64,000 bases of DNA from positions 7,805,501 through 7,869,500 of the forward strand of contig NZ_CP109450.1 in the NCBI RefSeq assembly GCF_041438865.1, read 5' to 3'. The position numbers were made by a program, and so were the translations under genes. The notes under the pieces were generated by a model that saw only the letters and a list, made by a program, of their open reading frames with translations, made no database searches and was not told the DNA's origin. Below are positions 1 through 9,248 of this stretch, piece after piece. The stretch's first letter is position 1, and every line of letters begins with the position of its first letter. Origin of the DNA: Streptomyces sp. NBC_01471. GTDB lineage: Bacteria > Actinomycetota > Actinomycetes > Streptomycetales > Streptomycetaceae.

Positions 1-1
1 G

Positions 2-487
2 GTCATCGGCAGCGCCGGCTCGGACGCCAAGACCAGCCTGCTCACCGAAGACCTGGGTGTCGAGGCGTTCAACTACCGTCACGGCGCCGCCGTGGACCTG
101 CTGCGGGCCGCCGCACCCGACGGCATCGACCTCTTCTTCGACAACATCGGCGGCGATCAGCTGGAGGCCGCGCTCGACGTGCTCAGCTTCCGCGGCCGGG
201 CGATGATCTGCGGCATCGCCTCGCAGTACGGATCCGCGGGGGAGCGCCGGGGCCCGGCCAACTACGCACGGGCGATCTACCAGGAACTGACGCTGCGCGG
301 ATTCGCGGTGACCGCGCACGAGGAGCTGCGGCCGCGGTTCGAGGCCGAGGCGGGCAAGCTGGTCAGGGAGGGAACGCTGCGCAGTGTGCACACCTCGGTG
401 CCCGGTTTCGCACGGACCCCGGAAGCGTTCGCCACCCTGCTGGCCGGCGGCAACAGCGGGCGCGCGATCGTGACCTGCGCCGTGTGA
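2..487 (+). CDS. NADP-dependent medium-chain oxidoreductase, C-terminal part
   Basis: This is the 3' part of a gene whose start lies before the window; the reading frame is open from base 2. The product resembles the C-terminal half of zinc-independent medium-chain reductases (2-alkenal reductase/prostaglandin reductase-like, NADPH-dependent C=C reduction). The beginning VIGSAGSDAK matches the NADP-binding Rossmann region, and DLFFDNIGGDQLEAAL matches the family block in which the bound nucleotide is contacted. The tail SGRAIVTC is the usual family ending. The exact substrate cannot be read from the sequence. Third codon positions are almost all G or C, so the frame is genuine. Confidence 0.8.
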   Translation, partial: VIGSAGSDAKTSLLTEDLGVEAFNYRHGAAVDLLRAAAPDGIDLFFDNIGGDQLEAALDVLSFRGRAMICGIASQYGSAGERRGPANYARAIYQELTLRGFAVTAHEELRPRFEAEAGKLVREGTLRSVHTSVPGFARTPEAFATLLAGGNSGRAIVTCAV

Positions 488-591
488 CAGGACTTGCCCC
501 GGTGCGTGCCGGGGAGCGGTGGCATGTACCGGGAAGGGTGTGCGACGCGGGGGAGTGTGCCCCGGTTCCGGATGATTGTTACGCTCCCTCG

Positions 592-1503
592 ATGAGATTC
601 GGCGTCAACATACTCAACTTCGGCCCCGGCACCACCCCTGCCTCTCTCGTCCAGCAGGCGCTGGACGCAAGGGAGTTGGGCTACTCCTTCGCGATGATCT
701 CCGATCATGTCGCGGTGACGGCCGATGTACACCAGGCGTATCCGGCCCCCTTCTACGACCAGTTCGTGCTCGCCGCGCACCTCGCGGGGCGGGTGCCGGG
801 GCTCACGCTCGGGACGACCGTGACGGTGGTGCCCTACCGCCATCCCCTGCACACCGCGCGGCTGGCGGCCAACATCGACTGCCTGAACCCGGACGGGTTC
901 ATCCTCGGCGCCGGGACCGGCTGGTCGCGGGCCGAATACGCCGCGCTGGGCGTGCCGTTCGCCGAGCGCGGCCGTATCGCGGACGAGTACCTGGCCGCGA
1001 TCCGGGCGGCCTGGAGCGAGGACCCCACCACCTTCCGGGGTGACTACGTCTCGTACGAGGACGTGCACACCGCCCCCGCCCCGCAGACCCGGCCGGGACT
1101 TCCCGTCTGGGTGGGCGGCAATTCGCCTGCCGCACTCCGGCGTGCGGCCCGGCTCGGTGAGGGCTGGCACCCCTATCTGGCGACACTGTCCGCCATGCGC
1201 GCGGCGCTGCCGGTGCTCGCCGAAGAGGCGGAACGTGCGGGGCGGGCGGCGCCGGCTCTGGTGCCCCGGCTGCAGGTACGCGTCACCGGGACGAGGATCG
1301 ACGGAGACCACCCGGTGGGCCACGGCACACTCGGCCAGATCCGCGAGGACCTCACGGCCCTGGCGGACCTGGGCGCCACTCATCTGCTCCTGGACACCAA
1401 CCCGGACTCACCCGGTCTGCGCGGCACCGCCGAGGAGGACCGCCGGCTCCTCGAACTCCTCGCCGAGGAGGTCCTGGACCCGGTGTCGGGGACCATTCGC
1501 TGA
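592..1503 (+). CDS. LLM-class F420-type oxidoreductase (luciferase-like)
   Basis: A luciferase-like monooxygenase-fold protein of 303 residues. It begins MRFGVNILNFG, the first beta strand of the barrel, and carries ISDHVAV and GAGTGWSRAEYAALGVPF, both typical of actinobacterial F420-dependent members. I chose the ATG at 592 because the paralogue downstream begins the same way; the frame stays open further upstream, but that extension looks non-coding. The protein probably uses F420H2 or FMN to reduce or oxidise a small substrate, which cannot be named. It is followed by about 240 bases that probably hold the promoter of the next gene. Confidence 0.8.
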   Translation: MRFGVNILNFGPGTTPASLVQQALDARELGYSFAMISDHVAVTADVHQAYPAPFYDQFVLAAHLAGRVPGLTLGTTVTVVPYRHPLHTARLAANIDCLNPDGFILGAGTGWSRAEYAALGVPFAERGRIADEYLAAIRAAWSEDPTTFRGDYVSYEDVHTAPAPQTRPGLPVWVGGNSPAALRRAARLGEGWHPYLATLSAMRAALPVLAEEAERAGRAAPALVPRLQVRVTGTRIDGDHPVGHGTLGQIREDLTALADLGATHLLLDTNPDSPGLRGTAEEDRRLLELLAEEVLDPVSGTIR

Positions 1504-1743
1504 CGGACGGCTGAAGGAGCGGGCGCCGTACGGACGGCCGAGCAGGGGGGGCGTCGTGCTGACGGTGGGCGGTAGCCGCTGGGTGCGGGTCTGGGTCAAT
1601 TACCCCCAGAAGGTGACCGGTTACTACTGCCCACAGAGCTCTGGCCATAGTAAAAGACAGAAACATGGCGAACCCTCTTGCGGTGCGATAGCAATCGCTT
1701 ACATGCTGACGCCCAACCCGAACACCGGCTGTCAGGAGATGTC

Positions 1744-2550
1744 ATGCGCAGGTCATTCATCGCGGGTTCATCCATCGGGAAGTCCGGGCGCCGTCTCGTC
1801 AGATCCGGCATCGTCCTCGGTGCCACCGCCCTGCTGGCCCTCGGTACGGCCGGACAGTCGTGGGCGTCCACACCCACGCTGAGCTGGAGCACGGGCGCCC
1901 CGACCCCGGTGACGACGCTGAAGCTGCCGATGTCCGTGGACTCCGCCCCTGACGCGTCCGGTATCTACTTCGCCTACTACACGACGCTGGAGAGCGGCAC
2001 CCGGCCGTACGCCGGATTCCAGCCGGAGCCCGTGGACGCGAACGGTCACCACACCCTCCAGGCGGTCTTCAGCTCCTTCAACGCTGACGCCACCACGGCG
2101 GACACCCACTGCAACTACGGCGCGGACGGCGGCGACGGAGTGAGCTGCGCCGTCCGGTTCGCCTATACGCCGGGCACGATGTACTCGCTCGTCCTCAAGC
2201 GTGCGAGTGTCACCGGGGACACGCAGCTGATGACGGGAGACGTGGTCGAGACCGCGACCGGCGCTTCCGTGGCGCACATCGGGAGCTTCAGCCTCCCGTC
2301 GGCGTCGGGCCGGTTCAAGAACGCCGACCAGGGCTTCATCGAGCCCTACCTCACGGCCGGCTGCGGCCAGCAGGTCACCGTGACCTACGGCAAGCCGGTC
2401 GGCACCGAGGCGGGCACGGACCATGTGGGGAGCCTCCCCGCCGTCACCGACCCGGCGTCGGGCAGCTGCCTGAGCACCACGTCGGAGACCACCGGGCAGG
2501 GCCGGCAGGTCACGGTGCGGGGCAATGCCGCCGCAGCGGCCGGCCGTTAG
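1744..2550 (+). CDS. secreted protein of unknown function
   Basis: A 268-residue protein with a long N-terminal export signal: a basic start (MRRS, GKSGRRLVR), a hydrophobic stretch around residues 25-40, and a probable cleavage site after GQSWAS. The mature part is rich in Ser/Thr and beta-prone, with several cysteines (for example THCNYG, VSCAV, AGCGQQ, SGSCLS) that could form disulfides outside the cell. The start is fixed by AGGAG a few bases before the ATG. I do not recognise a family. It stands alone between the two luciferase-like oxidoreductases. Confidence 0.75.
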   Translation: MRRSFIAGSSIGKSGRRLVRSGIVLGATALLALGTAGQSWASTPTLSWSTGAPTPVTTLKLPMSVDSAPDASGIYFAYYTTLESGTRPYAGFQPEPVDANGHHTLQAVFSSFNADATTADTHCNYGADGGDGVSCAVRFAYTPGTMYSLVLKRASVTGDTQLMTGDVVETATGASVAHIGSFSLPSASGRFKNADQGFIEPYLTAGCGQQVTVTYGKPVGTEAGTDHVGSLPAVTDPASGSCLSTTSETTGQGRQVTVRGNAAAAAGR

Positions 2551-2649
2551 GACCTCCTGTCAGGACAGCGAGCGGCTGCCGCCCGCCGAGCGGGTGAGCA
2601 GCCCCGCTGTTCGATTGCCCGTCCCGGAGCCATGAAGCAGGATGCGGGA

Positions 2650-3519
2650 ATGCGCTTCTCGGTCAACATTCCGAACTTCGGTGATTTCGCAGATCCCAGG
2701 ACCGTGGCAGAAGTGGCCGCAGCCGCCGAACAGGCGGGCTGGGACGGGCTGTTCGTCTGGGACCACGTGGTGCACGACAAGCGGGCGCGCCGGGGCACCC
2801 CCTTCGGGGACCCCTGGATGCTGCTGACCGCCGCCGCGCTGGCGACCTCCACGCTCCGGCTGGGCACGCTGGTCACCCCGGTCGCACGGCGCCGCCCGGA
2901 GCAGCTCGCCCGCCAAGTGGCCACTCTCGACGCCCTCAGCGGCGGCAGAGTGATCTTCGGTGCGGGGCTCGGCGGTCCCGTCGAGGACGAGTACGGAAGC
3001 TTCGGTGAGCCGACCGACCCGCGGGTGCTCGCCGGGCGTCTGGACGAAGGCCTGGATCTGCTGCGGCGCTACTGGTCGGGTGAGTCCGTCACCTGCGACG
3101 GGCAGCACTACACGGTCCGGGACGTGACCCTGCTGCCCGCCACGGTGCAGCAGCCCCGCCCGCCGGTGTGGATCGGCGGATTCTGGCCCAGCCGTCCGCC
3201 GATGCGTCGCGCTGCCCGCTGGGACGGCGCGGTCCCCCTGTTCGCCTCGGCCAGGCACGGACAGATTCCGCCCGTCGACGAGGTGCGCGATCTGGTCGCC
3301 TACCTCCACCACCTGCGCGCCGACACCCACGGCACTCCCTTCGAGATCGTCCTCGGCGGCGCCAGCCCCGCCGACGCCGCACGGGCGCATGACGTGATCG
3401 GACCGCTCATCGACGCCGGCGCCACCTGGTGGGACGAACGCCAGTTGCAGACCGGCGAAGGGCTCGACCGGTTCGAGCCGGTCATGCGCCGTATCGAACA
3501 AGGCCCACCCGTCTTCTGA
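2650..3519 (+). CDS. LLM-class F420-type oxidoreductase (second copy)
   Basis: A luciferase-like protein of 289 residues. The opening MRFSVNIPNFGDFADP parallels the upstream paralogue, and TLVTPVARRRPEQLARQ and GAGLGGPVEDEYGSFGE are classic family segments; VWIGGFWPSRPP is the late substrate/cofactor loop. An in-frame ATG lies 18 bases upstream (MKQDAG), but alignment with the paralogue favours the ATG at 2650. It is probably an F420- or FMN-dependent oxidoreductase of unknown substrate. The two paralogues sit on the same strand about 1.1 kb apart, separated by a secreted protein. Confidence 0.8.
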   Translation: MRFSVNIPNFGDFADPRTVAEVAAAAEQAGWDGLFVWDHVVHDKRARRGTPFGDPWMLLTAAALATSTLRLGTLVTPVARRRPEQLARQVATLDALSGGRVIFGAGLGGPVEDEYGSFGEPTDPRVLAGRLDEGLDLLRRYWSGESVTCDGQHYTVRDVTLLPATVQQPRPPVWIGGFWPSRPPMRRAARWDGAVPLFASARHGQIPPVDEVRDLVAYLHHLRADTHGTPFEIVLGGASPADAARAHDVIGPLIDAGATWWDERQLQTGEGLDRFEPVMRRIEQGPPVF

Positions 3520-3549
3520 CCGGCCGTCCGGAAGCCCGGTCCCGTACGG

Positions 3550-4737
3550 CTACTTCACGACGACCGCCCAGCGTGTGTCGCTCAGTCCGGTCCGGATGTG
3601 CAGCAGTGCGGTGCTGGTGGACTGCGTGGAGGCGACCGCCAGCGGCAGCGATGTACTGAACGACGCGCCCGGCGCGAGTGACGGCACGCTCCAGTACTGC
3701 CAGCTGCCGCTGAATCCTGATCCGCCCGTGAACGACTGCATCCGCGTCGCCGCCGTGGTCGAGCCCGAGGTGTTGGTGATGGTGACGGGCACGGTGGTGG
3801 TGGTCCCGCGCGGCACCGTGCAGTTGCCGCTGGGCGGCTTCGCGGTTGCGGTGAGGGGCCCGTTGCTCGGCGTACCGGTGAGGACACCCATCTCGTACGC
3901 GTTCTGCGCCACCCAGTTGCAGGCCGAGGCGTCGTTGGCGGACGGTTCCCAGACCACCGCGCCGTCGGTCTTCGCCTTGAGCTCGTCGATGGTGTAGCCC
4001 CAGGTGGTGCCCGACATGGTGGGGCCACCGGGGCTGCCGTCCCAACTCGGCGAGATATACGGATAGATGGGCTGGCCCGCCGCGAGGGAGTGGTCGTTGG
4101 CGACGGCCGCGTCGAGTGTGCCGCTCCATGCGGCATCCGTCTGGGAGCTGCCGCGGTAGGCGCGGGGTGCGAAGAAGTCGAGCAGGCCGTTCTGGTGCAA
4201 CTGCTGGGTGAGGCTGTTGTTGGTGGTCGACGAGTCGTAGCCGTACATGCCGACCGGTGCGGAGGGTGCGGCCTTGTGCGTCCAGGTGATGAGCTGTTTC
4301 CAGAGGTTGAAGGCGTTGGTCGCCGCCTGTCCGGACTCCGCCGTGAGAACGATGTTCTCGAAGTCGAGCACGACCGGGGCGGTGGTGCCTCCGCCGAACT
4401 GGCTCGCGCCCATGTACTCCTTGACCTTGCTCTCGTAGGCGGCTTCGGTCGGCAGCGCCCCGCCGTTCGAGTAGCACCCGCCGGCATCACAGGTCAGCGC
4501 GTAGTAGTCGTACACGACGGTGGACTTGACGGCGCCGTACTGGTCGAGGCCGGGTGTGTCCGCGCCCCGCTCATTGGTGAAGACCGTGAAGCCGGGACTC
4601 GCGGAGGCCGTCGGGGCGAGGGCCGTCAGCCCGGTCACGGCGACGGAGAGGGTGACGGCCGCCCACCCGCGCCCCCGCTTCCGCCGGGAGCTCCTGGCAA
4701 CACGTGGGGCGGAGCGGTTCGTTCTTCCGAGGCGCAT
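3550..4737 (-). CDS. secreted TIM-barrel, glycosidase-like protein
   Basis: A 395-residue exported protein. The N-terminus is basic (RSSRRKRGRG) and followed by a hydrophobic stretch and a cleavage site near ASASPG. The central part (about residues 50-290) has the strand pattern of a TIM barrel, including APVVLDFENIV, which resembles the acidic active-site strand of hyaluronidase-like or GH25/DUF1906-like glycosidases. The last about 100 residues (from SGNCTVPRG) look like an all-beta domain of the kind found at the C-terminus of secreted glycosidases. The start is the ATG preceded by a purine-rich GAGAGGA site. The enzymatic role is inferred from fold only, and the substrate is unknown. Confidence 0.6.
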   Translation of the reverse strand: MRLGRTNRSAPRVARSSRRKRGRGWAAVTLSVAVTGLTALAPTASASPGFTVFTNERGADTPGLDQYGAVKSTVVYDYYALTCDAGGCYSNGGALPTEAAYESKVKEYMGASQFGGGTTAPVVLDFENIVLTAESGQAATNAFNLWKQLITWTHKAAPSAPVGMYGYDSSTTNNSLTQQLHQNGLLDFFAPRAYRGSSQTDAAWSGTLDAAVANDHSLAAGQPIYPYISPSWDGSPGGPTMSGTTWGYTIDELKAKTDGAVVWEPSANDASACNWVAQNAYEMGVLTGTPSNGPLTATAKPPSGNCTVPRGTTTTVPVTITNTSGSTTAATRMQSFTGGSGFSGSWQYWSVPSLAPGASFSTSLPLAVASTQSTSTALLHIRTGLSDTRWAVVVK

Positions 4738-4803
4738 CCAGGGGTCCTCTCGCTGCTGCGGCAATCCGGTGCGGATCACGTGAACGCCACTCCCCGCCAT
4801 GGG

Positions 4804-4815
4804 GAAAGCGCTTTC
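4804..4815. promoter_or_regulatory. GAAAGCGCTTTC palindrome, LacI-type operator candidate
   Basis: A perfect 12-bp palindrome 67-78 bases upstream of the secreted glycosidase-like gene. Its GCGC-centred form is typical of operators of LacI-family sugar regulators and matches the core of catabolite-responsive elements. It fits control of a secreted sugar-active enzyme, but no LacI-type regulator lies within the window. Confidence 0.4.
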
Positions 4816-5019
4816 TCGAAGGGAAAGTAGGATCGTCGGGCTCCCGGGGTCAAGAGGTCCGGATGTGTGGGGAGTGTGCAGCACCGCGGCCTGCCGCCCA
4901 GCGCCCGTCGTCCGCCGGCTCGCCCCGCGTCGTTGACCTTCACCTTGGGGGAGGCCGCAGCATCGGTGGGGCCGGGCCGATGGCCCGGTATGAGGAGGAG
5001 CGAGGAGCGAGGAGCGGGC

Positions 5020-6102
5020 ATGGAGTTGCTGACCATCGGTGCGTTCGCCAAGGCGTCCCGGCTGTCGCCGAAGGCGCTGCGTCTCTACGACGGACTGGGG
5101 CTGCTGACGCCCGCCCGGGTGGATCCCGTGACCGGCTACCGCTTGTACGCCCCGCAGCAACTGGAACGGGCCCGGCTGGTCGCCTGGCTCCGCCGTCTCG
5201 GGATGCCGCTGACCGGGATCCGGGGCGTCTGCGAGCTGCCGGCGCCGGAGGCGGCTCAGGCCGTCCGCGCGTTCTGGACCCGGATCGAGGCCGACACCGC
5301 GGCCCGGCGGGACCTCGCCTCCTTCCTCGTCGACCACCTGTCCCGGAAGGACTCACCCATGACCTCGAACCCCACCCCGCTGAAATTCCGCTACGCGGCC
5401 CTTTCCGACACCGGACGGGTCCGTGCGGGCAACCAGGACACGGCCTACGCCGGATCCCGCCTGCTCGCCGTCGCCGACGGGTTCGGTGCCGGGGGAGCCC
5501 CGGCCGGGGCCGCCGCCGTCGATGTACTCAAGCGCCTCGAAACCGACAGCGTTCCGGCGGGCGGTCTCCTCGGTGTCCTCGAAGAGGCCATCGAGCGGGC
5601 CCGGCAGGCCGTGGGCGGCGTCGCGGCGGCCGGCCCGGCCCCTCAGGGCGTGGGGACCACGCTCACCGCGATGCTCTGGACCGGATCTCAGCTGGCCCTC
5701 GTCCACATCGGTGACTCGCGCGCCTACCTCCTGCGCGACGGTGAGTTCTTCCAGATCACCCACGACCACACCCTGGTCCAGTCGATGGTCGACGAAGGAC
5801 GCATCAGCCCGGATGAGGCCACCTCGCACCCTCAACGGGCGCTGCTGATCAGGGCCTTGGCGGGCGAGGGCGACGCCGCTGCGGATCTTCGGCTGCGCGA
5901 CGCCCGCGCCGGGGACCGCTATCTGCTCTGCTCGGACGGACTCTCCGCGGTCGTGCCGGCCGGGGACATACAGCAGACGGTCACGGCGGCCGGTGATCCG
6001 GACGCGGCGGTACGCGAACTCGTCGCTCTGGCGAACCGCTCCGGCGGCCCCGACAACGTCAGCTGTGTGGTCGCCGATGTGCTGGAGCAGCAGGAGCGCT
6101 AA
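5020..6102 (+). CDS. MerR-type regulator fused to a PP2C phosphatase
   Basis: A 360-residue two-domain protein. Residues 1 to about 75 are a MerR DNA-binding domain (MELLTIGAFAKASRLSPKAL, then LRLYDGLGLL and a wing). From about residue 115 a PP2C-family Ser/Thr phosphatase follows: GRVRAGNQDT, VADGFGA, SRAYLLRDG, CSDGLS and GGPDNVSCVV are the metal-binding motifs, with NQD in place of the more usual NED. It may link dephosphorylation to transcription. An in-frame ATG at 5359, just before the phosphatase and preceded by GGAAGGA, could also yield a free phosphatase. The ATG at 5020 follows a long purine-rich run (GAGGAGCGAGGAGCGAGGAG). Confidence 0.8.
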   Translation: MELLTIGAFAKASRLSPKALRLYDGLGLLTPARVDPVTGYRLYAPQQLERARLVAWLRRLGMPLTGIRGVCELPAPEAAQAVRAFWTRIEADTAARRDLASFLVDHLSRKDSPMTSNPTPLKFRYAALSDTGRVRAGNQDTAYAGSRLLAVADGFGAGGAPAGAAAVDVLKRLETDSVPAGGLLGVLEEAIERARQAVGGVAAAGPAPQGVGTTLTAMLWTGSQLALVHIGDSRAYLLRDGEFFQITHDHTLVQSMVDEGRISPDEATSHPQRALLIRALAGEGDAAADLRLRDARAGDRYLLCSDGLSAVVPAGDIQQTVTAAGDPDAAVRELVALANRSGGPDNVSCVVADVLEQQER

Positions 6103-6127
6103 CACGGTACTGCCGGGGGGGCGGCGG

Positions 6128-6826
6128 TCATCGCCCGAGGAACTCCCGTACGCCCCGGGACACTCCGGCGTCCCCCAGAAGGTCGTTGTGTTTCAGGCAG
6201 CCCGCGTCCGTGTTGACCGCGCCGTCCAGGGCGACGCTGCTGTCCGGGTCGATGACCTCGTCGCACTCCGACCAGAAGGTCGCGTACTTCACCGCGCCGG
6301 GTGTCTCGTCGCCGGCGGCCAGCTGGTCCTGCACGTACGAGCCGGGCGACATGTCCCGGCAGGCCTGGTCCCAGATCACACACGCCCAGGTCAGGTACGT
6401 TCCGTGGTTCGGGCCGCCCAGTGAGACCCAGTGGTCCACCGTCCCGGTGCCGCCGAGGAACTTGACGTACCAGCGGGTGGTCAGGCTGCCGAAGGAGTGC
6501 GCGACCAGATCGACCTTCGACGCCCCGGTCGTGCGCAGCACGTCGTTGACGTAGTCGGCGAACTGCCCGGCGAGGACCTCGTTGACGGACTGGTGTGTGT
6601 CGTAGCCCCAGCTGAACAACTCGTTGTCCGTGTAGCCGTCGGCCTTGAAGTCACTGATCATGCCGCCCCACACGCCCGGGTCGGCGTTGTAGCCGTGGAC
6701 GAAGATCACAGGGTTGTGCGCCGCCCGTACGGTGGTCCGCTGCGCGGCCAGGGAGGCGGGGGCTGTGCCCCAGATCAGCGCCAGAGCGCCGAGCAGGGCG
6801 AGCAGCACGGTGGATCCGCGTCGCAT
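6128..6826 (-). CDS. secreted lipase / alpha-beta hydrolase
   Basis: A 232-residue exported esterase or lipase of the LipA/EstA (class 2 lipase) type. It has a short signal peptide (MRRGSTVLLALLGALAL, cleavage near SLAAQ), the oxyanion strand VIFVHGYNADPGVW and the nucleophile elbow VAHSFGS, in which Ala replaces the first Gly of GxSxG as in many Bacillus and Streptomyces lipases. An Asp (in DEVIDPDSSV) and a His (in CLKHNDLL) near the C-terminus complete the likely triad. Four cysteines in the mature part suggest disulfides. It is convergent with the MerR-PP2C gene, with 25 bases between the stop codons. Confidence 0.8.
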   Translation of the reverse strand: MRRGSTVLLALLGALALIWGTAPASLAAQRTTVRAAHNPVIFVHGYNADPGVWGGMISDFKADGYTDNELFSWGYDTHQSVNEVLAGQFADYVNDVLRTTGASKVDLVAHSFGSLTTRWYVKFLGGTGTVDHWVSLGGPNHGTYLTWACVIWDQACRDMSPGSYVQDQLAAGDETPGAVKYATFWSECDEVIDPDSSVALDGAVNTDAGCLKHNDLLGDAGVSRGVREFLGR

Positions 6827-7117
6827 GAGGAATCTCCTACGGGGTGGGGGAGTGCGCGGGAGCGGGCGGTCGAGGGCTGATGTCCCGTCAGGTCTGTGGG
6901 GACGGAGGGGAATCCTAGACCGCGTGGCCGCACACGACCACCGTCCGGCGGGTTCATCCTCACGGCCCCGGCCCGCAGCGCGGTGTTGGGCGGATCTTCA
7001 CAGAGTGCTGGTGGCATGGGGCTAGCTGCGGACCCCACGAATCCTGCACTCTTGTGCGCGATACGGCGCAAGCGCAATCACGTGTGCGCAACTGATTCCT
7101 AGGGCGAGGGCAGGCGG

Positions 7118-9157
7118 ATGACACCGATCAGTCGAAGAGGCTTCGTGGCGCTCGGCGCGGGGGCGGTTGCCGGTGCCGTCGTTCCGATGGGCACGGGAAA
7201 CCGCGCCGAGGCCGCGGGGAGGGCGGCCGGGGCGACCGGAACGGTCAGGGACGTCAAGCACGTGGTGGTCCTGATGCAGGAGAACCGCAGCTTCGACCAC
7301 TACTTCGGGCGGCTCAAGGGGGTCCGGGGGTTCGGCGACCGCAGCGGCATATCGCTGTCCGGCGGGCAGTCCGTGTTCAACCAGCCGAACGGCGCCGGGC
7401 GCCAGTACCCGTGGAAGCTCAGCTCCACCCCGGCGGCCGGCGGAGTCGACGGCGAGACGCTCGCCCAGTGCAACGGCGACCTGCCGCACAGCTGGTCCTC
7501 GCAGCACTCCGCCTGGAACAAGGGCCGCCTCGACAACTGGGTGTCGGGGGTCGGCAACGTCCGTACGCTCGGCTACCTCGACCGCGGAGACATGCCCTTC
7601 CACTACGCGCTGGCCGACAACTACACCGTGTGCGACGGGTACTTCTCGTCCACCCTCAGCGCCACCGGGCCCAACCGGACGTACCTCTGGAGCGGCAAGG
7701 TCGACTCCTCCAGCAGCGACGGCGGCGACGAGTCCGGGCTGACCTGGGAGACCTACGCGGAAGCACTCCAGCGCGCCGGGGTGAGCTGGAAGCTCTACCA
7801 GAACGCCGATGACAACTTCGGCGACAACGGCCTCGCTTACTTCACGAAGTTCACCGGCGCCGCTCCCGGCGACCCGCTGCACGACCGGGGCATGGCCTCC
7901 GTACCGGCCACCAGCGGCTCCACCCCTGACGACATCGCCGCCGCCATCAAGGCCGACGTCCTGGCGGGCACCCTCCCACAGGTGTCGTGGGTGGTCGCCA
8001 ACCAGGCGTTCTCCGAGCACCCGTACGCTCCGCCCGGCGACGGCGCACACTTCGTCGACCTGGTCTACCGGGCGCTCGCGGCCGACCAGGACGTGTTCGA
8101 CTCGACGGTCCTCTTCCTCAACTACGACGAGAACGACGGCTTCTTCGATCACGTGCCCCCGCCGTCACCGCCCGCCGACGAGCCGGGCGAGTTCCTGAAC
8201 GGGGTCCCGTTCGGACTCGGCTTCCGGGTGCCGATGGTCGTGATGTCGCCGTGGACCCGGGGCGGCTGGGTGTCGTCGGAGGTCTTCGACCACACCTCGG
8301 TGCTCCGCTTCCTGGAGACCTGGACCACGGCCCTCGGCACCCCGGCCACCTGCCCGAACATCAGCGCCTGGCGGCGCAGGGTGACCGGCGACCTCACGGG
8401 CGTCTTCGACTTCACCGCGCCGGTGTACGGAGTGCCGTCCGGCCTCCCGTCCACCGCGAAGGTGATCGGGATCGACAGCTGCACGTCGCTGCCGAACCCG
8501 GCTCCGCAGACCAATGCCCTTCCCGCCCAGGAGAGCGGCACCCGTCCGGCCCGTGCGATTCCGTACCAGCCGAACGCCAATCTGGACCGGCTGGAATTCG
8601 GCTCGGCCGGAAAGATCCTCGCCTGGTTCGGTATGTCCAACGAAGGCGCCCCGGCGAAGAGCGCCGCGCACTTCTCCATCCACCCCAACGCCTACCGGAC
8701 GACCGAACCCTGGCAGTACACCGTCGACGCGGGCGGTACGGCGACCGACTCGTTCAACATCGGCGCGGGGTACGGATCGGGGAAGTACGACTTCACGCTG
8801 ATGGGGCCGAACCGCTTCCAGCGACGGTTCACCGGCGACGCGTCGAAGGCCGGTAAATCCGTGGAGGTGGCTGCCCGGTACGCCGTGGCGCCGGACACCG
8901 GTAAGCAGGCCATCTGGTTCACCTTCACCAACACATCGGCGGCGGCGGTCACGTTCACCGTCACATCCGCCAACTACCGCTCGGACGGCCCCTGGACCTA
9001 CCGGGTGGCGGCGGGCGGCACCGCCGAGGACCACTTCAACGCGGTGTCCCTCTCGCACGGCTGGTACGACTTCACCGTCACGGCCGACTGCGACAGCACC
9101 TGGTCCCGCCGGTACACCGGCCACATCGAGACCGGGGCGCCGAGCGTCAGCGGCTGA
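7118..9157 (+). CDS. Tat-exported phospholipase C (phosphocholine-type)
   Basis: A 679-residue enzyme of the non-haemolytic phospholipase C/acid phosphatase-like phosphoesterase family. The N-terminus SRRGFVALGAGAVAG is a twin-arginine signal. The catalytic domain starts with HVVVLMQENRSFDHYFG, the metal-binding signature, followed by DNYTVCDGYFSS, NYDENDGFFDHVPPP and the late block FLNGVPFGLGFRVPM. Two repeated beta domains (about residues 490-575 and 590-670) match the C-terminal repeats of these enzymes. It probably cleaves phosphatidylcholine-type lipids outside the cell to release a phosphorylated head group. Length is as expected. In many streptomycetes such genes are phosphate-controlled, but I could not find a convincing PHO box upstream. 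Confidence 0.9.
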   Translation: MTPISRRGFVALGAGAVAGAVVPMGTGNRAEAAGRAAGATGTVRDVKHVVVLMQENRSFDHYFGRLKGVRGFGDRSGISLSGGQSVFNQPNGAGRQYPWKLSSTPAAGGVDGETLAQCNGDLPHSWSSQHSAWNKGRLDNWVSGVGNVRTLGYLDRGDMPFHYALADNYTVCDGYFSSTLSATGPNRTYLWSGKVDSSSSDGGDESGLTWETYAEALQRAGVSWKLYQNADDNFGDNGLAYFTKFTGAAPGDPLHDRGMASVPATSGSTPDDIAAAIKADVLAGTLPQVSWVVANQAFSEHPYAPPGDGAHFVDLVYRALAADQDVFDSTVLFLNYDENDGFFDHVPPPSPPADEPGEFLNGVPFGLGFRVPMVVMSPWTRGGWVSSEVFDHTSVLRFLETWTTALGTPATCPNISAWRRRVTGDLTGVFDFTAPVYGVPSGLPSTAKVIGIDSCTSLPNPAPQTNALPAQESGTRPARAIPYQPNANLDRLEFGSAGKILAWFGMSNEGAPAKSAAHFSIHPNAYRTTEPWQYTVDAGGTATDSFNIGAGYGSGKYDFTLMGPNRFQRRFTGDASKAGKSVEVAARYAVAPDTGKQAIWFTFTNTSAAAVTFTVTSANYRSDGPWTYRVAAGGTAEDHFNAVSLSHGWYDFTVTADCDSTWSRRYTGHIETGAPSVSG

Positions 9158-9170
9158 CGGCGGCGCGCAG

Positions 9171-9210
9171 GCTCACGAACGGCGCCGCTGCCCAGGGGCC
9201 GTTCGTGAGC
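9171..9210. terminator. bidirectional hairpin terminator
   Basis: Two perfect 13-bp arms (GCTCACGAACGGC and its complement) are separated by 14 bases, right after the phospholipase stop and just before the stop of the convergent TetR gene. There is no T-run, as is usual in Streptomyces. Confidence 0.75.
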
Positions 9211-9248
9211 TGCCGTCCGGCCGGGACGCGGCGGACCGGCGCGGCCGG

